A stretch of 64,000 nucleotides of DNA. It comes from Beta vulgaris subsp. vulgaris. Its lineage: Eukaryota; Streptophyta; Magnoliopsida; Caryophyllales; Amaranthaceae. The notes beneath the pieces were generated by a model. It was not told the origin of the DNA. It saw nothing but the letters and a program-made list of their open reading frames with translations, and searched no databases. Position 1 is the stretch's first letter, and every line of letters starts with the position of its first letter. Position numbers and translations under genes: made by a program. Below, piece by piece: positions 59,236 through 64,000 of this stretch. Location of the stretch: positions 3,155,800 through 3,219,799 of the forward strand of contig NC_079206.1 of assembly GCF_026745355.1 (NCBI RefSeq). The letters are read 5' to 3'.

Positions 59236-61826
59236 CCTTAGCTTCCTTAGCTTATGAGCGCATCTTTTGATCAACATGACGTGCCCAGACCAATATAGTC
59301 GATTTCCCCTTTATATTATCCTCAATATATGCAACTCCAACGTTCTTTTGAATATTTTAGACATTGATCTCGACATGTAAATTTTTACTACATTCATCTT
59401 TTTATAGAAGTACATATATCCCCAAATGTCATGATTTTGACCCATATAACAACACTGGTGTAATATTTGTCACATAAAATATTCTCTTTTCTCTTAGAGA
59501 TACGTTACAATCACAATATTTTAGTTGTGTTATCCATTAACCTTGCTACTTAATCATGTAAGTCACATATTGGCTAATCATACCATTTAATTGTCGACAA
59601 CTTTACATAATAATCTCGATGCGTTATTATTTGTCCGGTAATATGTCAATTTTTTTTTTGGATTTAGACACTAATAATATGTCTTGACTAACTCCTAGTA
59701 AAAATGAATTGTATATAATTTGACGGTAAATTTATAGTTGTGTGGTTGGCATATACAAAGATGAAGTTTTGGAGAGAATTGAAAACCTGTGATGGTGTTT
59801 GGTTGACAAGGATTACAACATGAACAACTTTTTAGAAAAATTCTACTTTTTATATAATGGAGGAAGTCATTTCTACCTGTTCCTGTAAATTTCTTGTACA
59901 ATTTTTTTGGCTGTTTTCATCTCTGATGAAAGTATGAAACTCTAGCTAGCATGTGATATTGTCTATAACCAATCTAATTATCTAACCAATCCAACACAGA
60001 GTTTAACATGTATCATGACCTCTTTTTTTCACCTATATGGATTTTTATTTTTTTGTTGCTAATTGACAGATAGTTGAATAATGTCAAACCATGCAGGCAT
60101 GCATGTGTCCTACATCTTTTTGAATCCTTCCTCTATTTCATATTACTCGGTACACTTCTCAATTTACGGACTCCTACGTAATTTTTGGAGAAGAGAGAGG
60201 TAGAAAGTAAAAAGAAAAGGGACCCATGTGAGAGTAAAGAGATGAGAGTTTATTACCCAAAAAGAAAGTGTAGCAAGTAATGTGAAACTTTCCACAATGA
60301 AAAGTGTAGCGAGTATTATGAAACGGATAATGTACAAAGACATGCATTATTAAACATAAATTGAAGAGAAGAAGAAAAAGAGATGATTCAAACAGTTTTG
60401 ACTACTGACTTTGGGCCCATGCAAATAGAAAATGGTTGCCTCACCATCAAGGCGAGTTAGAGACAAGGAACTTCAATGAGTCTGCATCCAAAACAAGCCA
60501 AGCAATTTAGGGGTTCATGACCCTTATTTATTGCAACCCACTTCATATAATCATATACTTTTACAACGCAATTCATTACAATGTATTCTTTTGCATGGCA
60601 TGGTGACACCTTGAACAGTATGGTGTTAAACTGTTAATGTAGATACATGTGGATGACCATATTGAGTAAGGATGAGAGAAAAAAAAAGTTCAGCAATTTA
60701 TTTTTGAGTACTAGTTTTATTTGTGAAACATGAATGATATACTCAATGATGAATGTATTTACAAATGCAATGTTAGATGGGGTAACTTATTAAACTTATA
60801 GTAGTGAGTTTCTTCTCAACACTCCTTACTTAATCATGAGCCATCTTTTTGAATTCTTCAAATCAAAGGACTACCTCAACACATAAGCTTTTGTTGGGAA
60901 AAAGTTTGAGCATATATATTTTAGTGGGTCCAGTCTAAAATCAATTGATAATATGTGAAGCAACTTACTAAAATTATCCATGAATTCTCTTTTATCCCTT
61001 AAAGACTAAAAATTCTAAGGCGATCATACTAAATACGATCATACAAAATCTAGTGGTACATAATGGTTATAAAATATAGGTCAAAACTCATACTAAATAA
61101 TTAGATTTTAATCGTCATGTACTCATGTTTATTATATAATTCAAAAAAGATAGAGCAGATACTAAAATAGGATTACGTCATACTGTCTTAGGGAAATAAA
61201 GTTGAAAAATCGTGGGAAACTTTTTTTTATCATTGATCATGTATACACAGGTATGAATATAAGATGAAATAAAGCTAGTCAGATATAATCAAGTCTAATA
61301 ATATAAGTTGAAACTAGTTTAAGATAAGTACAACTTGCACGTATTAATGCATGCATGGTTTATAATAGATTAACCATTGTTAAGGTTTTTTTTTTTTTGG
61401 AACTAAAAATGCATGCATGCGCGACATCGACAATAGAAGTCATAAACTGAATACCTTCTTCTACATTGTTGTCTGATGCATGGGATCTAATGATCTGACG
61501 TAATTTTGATGTAGAATTAAAGTTAATTCAATCGATTGTACGCGAAATATTGACAGATGTTGCAATCTCACACGAAATCCTATCAACAAATCAACCTTCA
61601 ATTCGAGTAAGGATCCAAACTCCGCTAACACACAAAAAAAACAAACTAATACATCCATCCTGAAAGGGGTGACTACAAAACTCACAAAGGGACTTATTGA
61701 AAACAAACAAGAAAACAAACTAGCTAGAAACTGCAAAAAGATGAAAAAGAAAGTCTTGTCATAAACGAAAATATTCATGGCAGCCTCTTGAAAGGGTTTT
61801 TTATGTGAAAAGAAGAGAGAAACTGA
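59236..61826. other. Intergenic, one degenerate MITE
   Basis: AT-rich, no gene recognised. The 126-codon minus-strand frame at 61461-61841 is hydrophobic and Phe-rich without family features; I do not call it. Confidence 0.5.
60126..60333. mobile_element. Degenerate MITE related to 6533-6746
   Basis: TTCCTCTATTTCATATTACTC is mirrored by GAGTATTATGAAACGGATAA, and the interior keeps GGAGAAGAGAGAGGTAGAAAG and GACCCATGTGA as in the intron-1 relative. Confidence 0.6.
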
Positions 61827-62224
61827 GGGCGTGTCCGACACAAGTTATTTAAATAGTTTTTAGTGTCTTGACTAGGTCAAAACACTAATTAAGAAAAATA
61901 GTAGTGTTTGGCAAGATAGTGGTGTAAGTGGCTTCTAGTGTTACAAGTAGTGTTTTAGTAGTGTTTGTGAAAAGCTACCATTTGTAGCTTTTGGGGTAGC
62001 TTTAGTGGTGCATAAATTATATATTAAAGTTTTGTTTGAGTTTTTAAATAATTATCTGTAAACAGCTACTTTGACAGCTTCTTTTACCGAAAATCAATAT
62101 TTTACACCGCTACTTGGACAGCTAACAACTAGCAGCTACACACCAACCACTAACAACTATCAGCATGTCCAGCACAGCTAACAGCTAAAAGCTATTACTA
62201 CAACTATTATTCTCGAACACATCA
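61827..62224. mobile_element. hAT-like MITE
   Basis: The ends GGGCGTGTCCGACA and (reverse complement) TGATGTGTTCGAGA are imperfect inverted repeats. Subterminal GTAGCTTTT, AGTAGTGTT and CAGCTAACAGCT words repeat in both directions, as is usual for hAT-type elements. No coding. Confidence 0.5.
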
Positions 62225-62976
62225 TGATAAAAGAAGAGAATGGCGGCTAAATATTGTCAAAGTTAGGAAGCTTTAATTTTGAAAATTCAAAACACACATT
62301 GAAAAAGAAGAATTAGGTTGGTAATTAATTAAGCATTTATGACCCTAGGCCGATATGCATATGCAGTTATGCCATAGTTTATACTTACATATATATCATA
62401 GTTTATAGAGTACATTAGTACTTCTACATCTTTGGTCTCCATACTCCAGCTTCCATTATATAATCTTCGGAAGAGTATAAAAAGGGGGGTTTGTGGGATA
62501 ATAACAGAAAACAATTCCAATAAACTCAATTAATAAATTTAAGTGTCAGTTCTCTTTCTCTCTGCCCAACTTTCATAGGAATAATGCGATACTATAATTT
62601 TATCTTGGAACAAGAAAATCAAATTCAGTAGTCAAATGGGCATAGACCCCTCGGTCGTAGAATTCAATTTTATATACTTCATTATTCAAAAAAAAAAAAA
62701 TTAACTACTCTGCTTATCACTAAGTTCCATCTCGCTAGACTAATAGGCCTTCTCTTTTTATTTCATCAACTTGCTTTTTTTAAAAAAATAAGAGTAAGTA
62801 ATAAGAATCAATCCCCATAACTTCTTAAAATCAAAAAGGAAAATGCTAACCAACTGAGTAATCCCTTACAACTTCAACTTGCTCCTTTTCTATAGATACC
62901 AATATTATACAAAAAATTATTAAAAAAGACAGTCTAATTTTAATATAAAAGTAGACATAATCACTAATTTGATTAA
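62225..62976. other. Intergenic, no gene recognised
   Basis: AT-rich with a short poly-A near 62688; nothing recognised. Confidence 0.5.
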
Positions 62977-63348
62977 GGTGATGTTTAGTTCACCTAAAAT
63001 TTTCTGATTTGAACATATCTGATCTGAACTTATTTTTTCTGATCTAGTCTGATCCGAACTGATCTGATCTGATTACAAAATCTTATCTTTTAGATTTTTC
63101 TCAATATATAAGAAAAAATATAGTCATGTGCGGTCTTAGCTTGTTTGATTCGTCTCAATGAATACTTTATTAATATTCAATTATTATAATTTTTACTAAT
63201 ATGTAATGAAAGATATAATGATTTTTAAATATAAGCATAATCTGAACTGATCTAATTTGATCTGATCTGATCTGAACTTTTTTTTTTTTATCTGATCTGA
63301 TCTGATTAAATCTGAAATAAGCAAAAATAAGGTGAGTTGAACATAGCC
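62977..63348. mobile_element. MITE with GATCT-rich subterminal repeats
   Basis: GGTGATGTTTAGTTCACC and GGTGAGTTGAACATAGCC are inverted ends. TCTGATCTGATCTGA motifs fill both subterminal zones. The centre (about 63100-63230) looks like an unrelated insertion. Confidence 0.55.
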
Positions 63349-64000
63349 TAATTCTTTTTTTAATATTGTGCTTACCTTGCCTAATTTTAATTTAAAAATA
63401 ATCAGTCTCTTACAAGACAAACTCATATTATACTATTTAACTTAATTGGTAAAGTCTTGTAAGAGGATAGTACCTAAAACCTGATATCAAATTCCATTTA
63501 CATAGGTAAAATGATACAATGAAAAGATACATTTATGGTTAAAATTCCATTTACTCTTTTCTCCCTTTACTATCCCCAATTAGGCAATCACCTTAAAAGC
63601 TAGACTTAAACCATGTTGTTTGGTCACACTTTCAGTTCAATTTAGTTAAGTTTAGTTCAACTCATTTCACTTTATTTCAACTACTTTTTCTCTTATAGTT
63701 TTACTTCAACTCGATATAGTCTAAGTCCTTTCCTTACCTTTTGTCAACCCACTATGTATCTTCTATTTTCTTGTCCATTATCAATCTACTATTAACCAAC
63801 AAGGCTACAACCCTCTATTAACAAGATGACCCAATAATAACACAGTCTAAACTGATAACCATGTACTCCCTCTTCTTTTTCTTTTTTTTTTATTTGGTAT
63901 ATTGTTGTTCCGATTTTCAATACGTTTTAACCCTTAATATCTCTTATTTTGTTTAAGTAAAAATTATAAAATTTGATATTATGAATATACCCGAGACGAA
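63349..64000. other. Intergenic; start of a MITE at the window edge
   Basis: No gene recognised. From about 63864 TACTCCCTCTTCTTTTTC followed by CCCTTAATATCTC and a GAGACGAA-like end resembles the left part of the 33303 MITE family, cut by the window end. Confidence 0.45.

Noticed and set aside
61461..61841. 126-codon minus-strand membrane protein
   Set aside because: The composition is Phe/Leu-rich from A/T-rich DNA, with no recognisable family, and it runs into the hAT-like MITE.

Overview
This is a 64 kb piece of a plant nuclear genome. It is AT-rich, has spliced genes with GT-AG introns, and is crowded with plant transposon families: Ty1/copia elements, a Helitron, Stowaway, Tourist and hAT-like MITEs, and tRNA-derived SINEs. 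Conserved exon sequences fit a dicot, but I could not settle the family from sequence alone. There is no organelle, bacterial or viral backbone.

Layout. 0.2-0.7 kb: a 20-bp minisatellite between two palindromes. 4.6-13.7 kb: a 16-exon AAA-ATPase gene of the plant DAA1-like group on the + strand, with one apparent single-base deletion in exon 8. 14.7-25.1 kb: a 10.3 kb tandem array of a roughly 320-bp satellite, about 33 monomers, organised in part as a seven-monomer higher-order repeat. 25.1-26.8 kb: MITEs and a long-TIR foldback element. 29.6-31.5 kb: an intact five-exon reticulon-like (RTNLB) gene on the - strand. 36.2-40.3 kb: a non-autonomous, gag-only copia-type LTR element whose 3' LTR is split by a Helitron made of three tandem units. 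40.5-44.1 kb: an intact three-exon bL25-type ribosomal protein gene on the + strand, starting only about 0.2 kb from that element. 45.1-46.1 kb: a palindromic minisatellite locus. 49.3-52.4 kb: a second, inverted array of the same satellite, carrying the same flanking junction and MITE as the first. 53.7-58.7 kb: a 5 kb copia retrotransposon with almost identical LTRs but a broken, internally deleted pol. 58.7-64 kb: intergenic sequence with a SINE flanked by a perfect 15-bp target duplication and several MITEs.

The three host genes are unrelated in function (AAA-ATPase, ER-shaping reticulon, organellar ribosomal protein) and form no pathway. Most of the interest is in the repeats: the higher-order satellite, its inverted copy with a shared junction, the Helitron inside an LTR next to a gene promoter, and the palindromic minisatellites. 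Single-base frameshifts recur in the AAA gene and both copia elements. They may partly be sequence errors, so any gene-loss claim needs read-level support.
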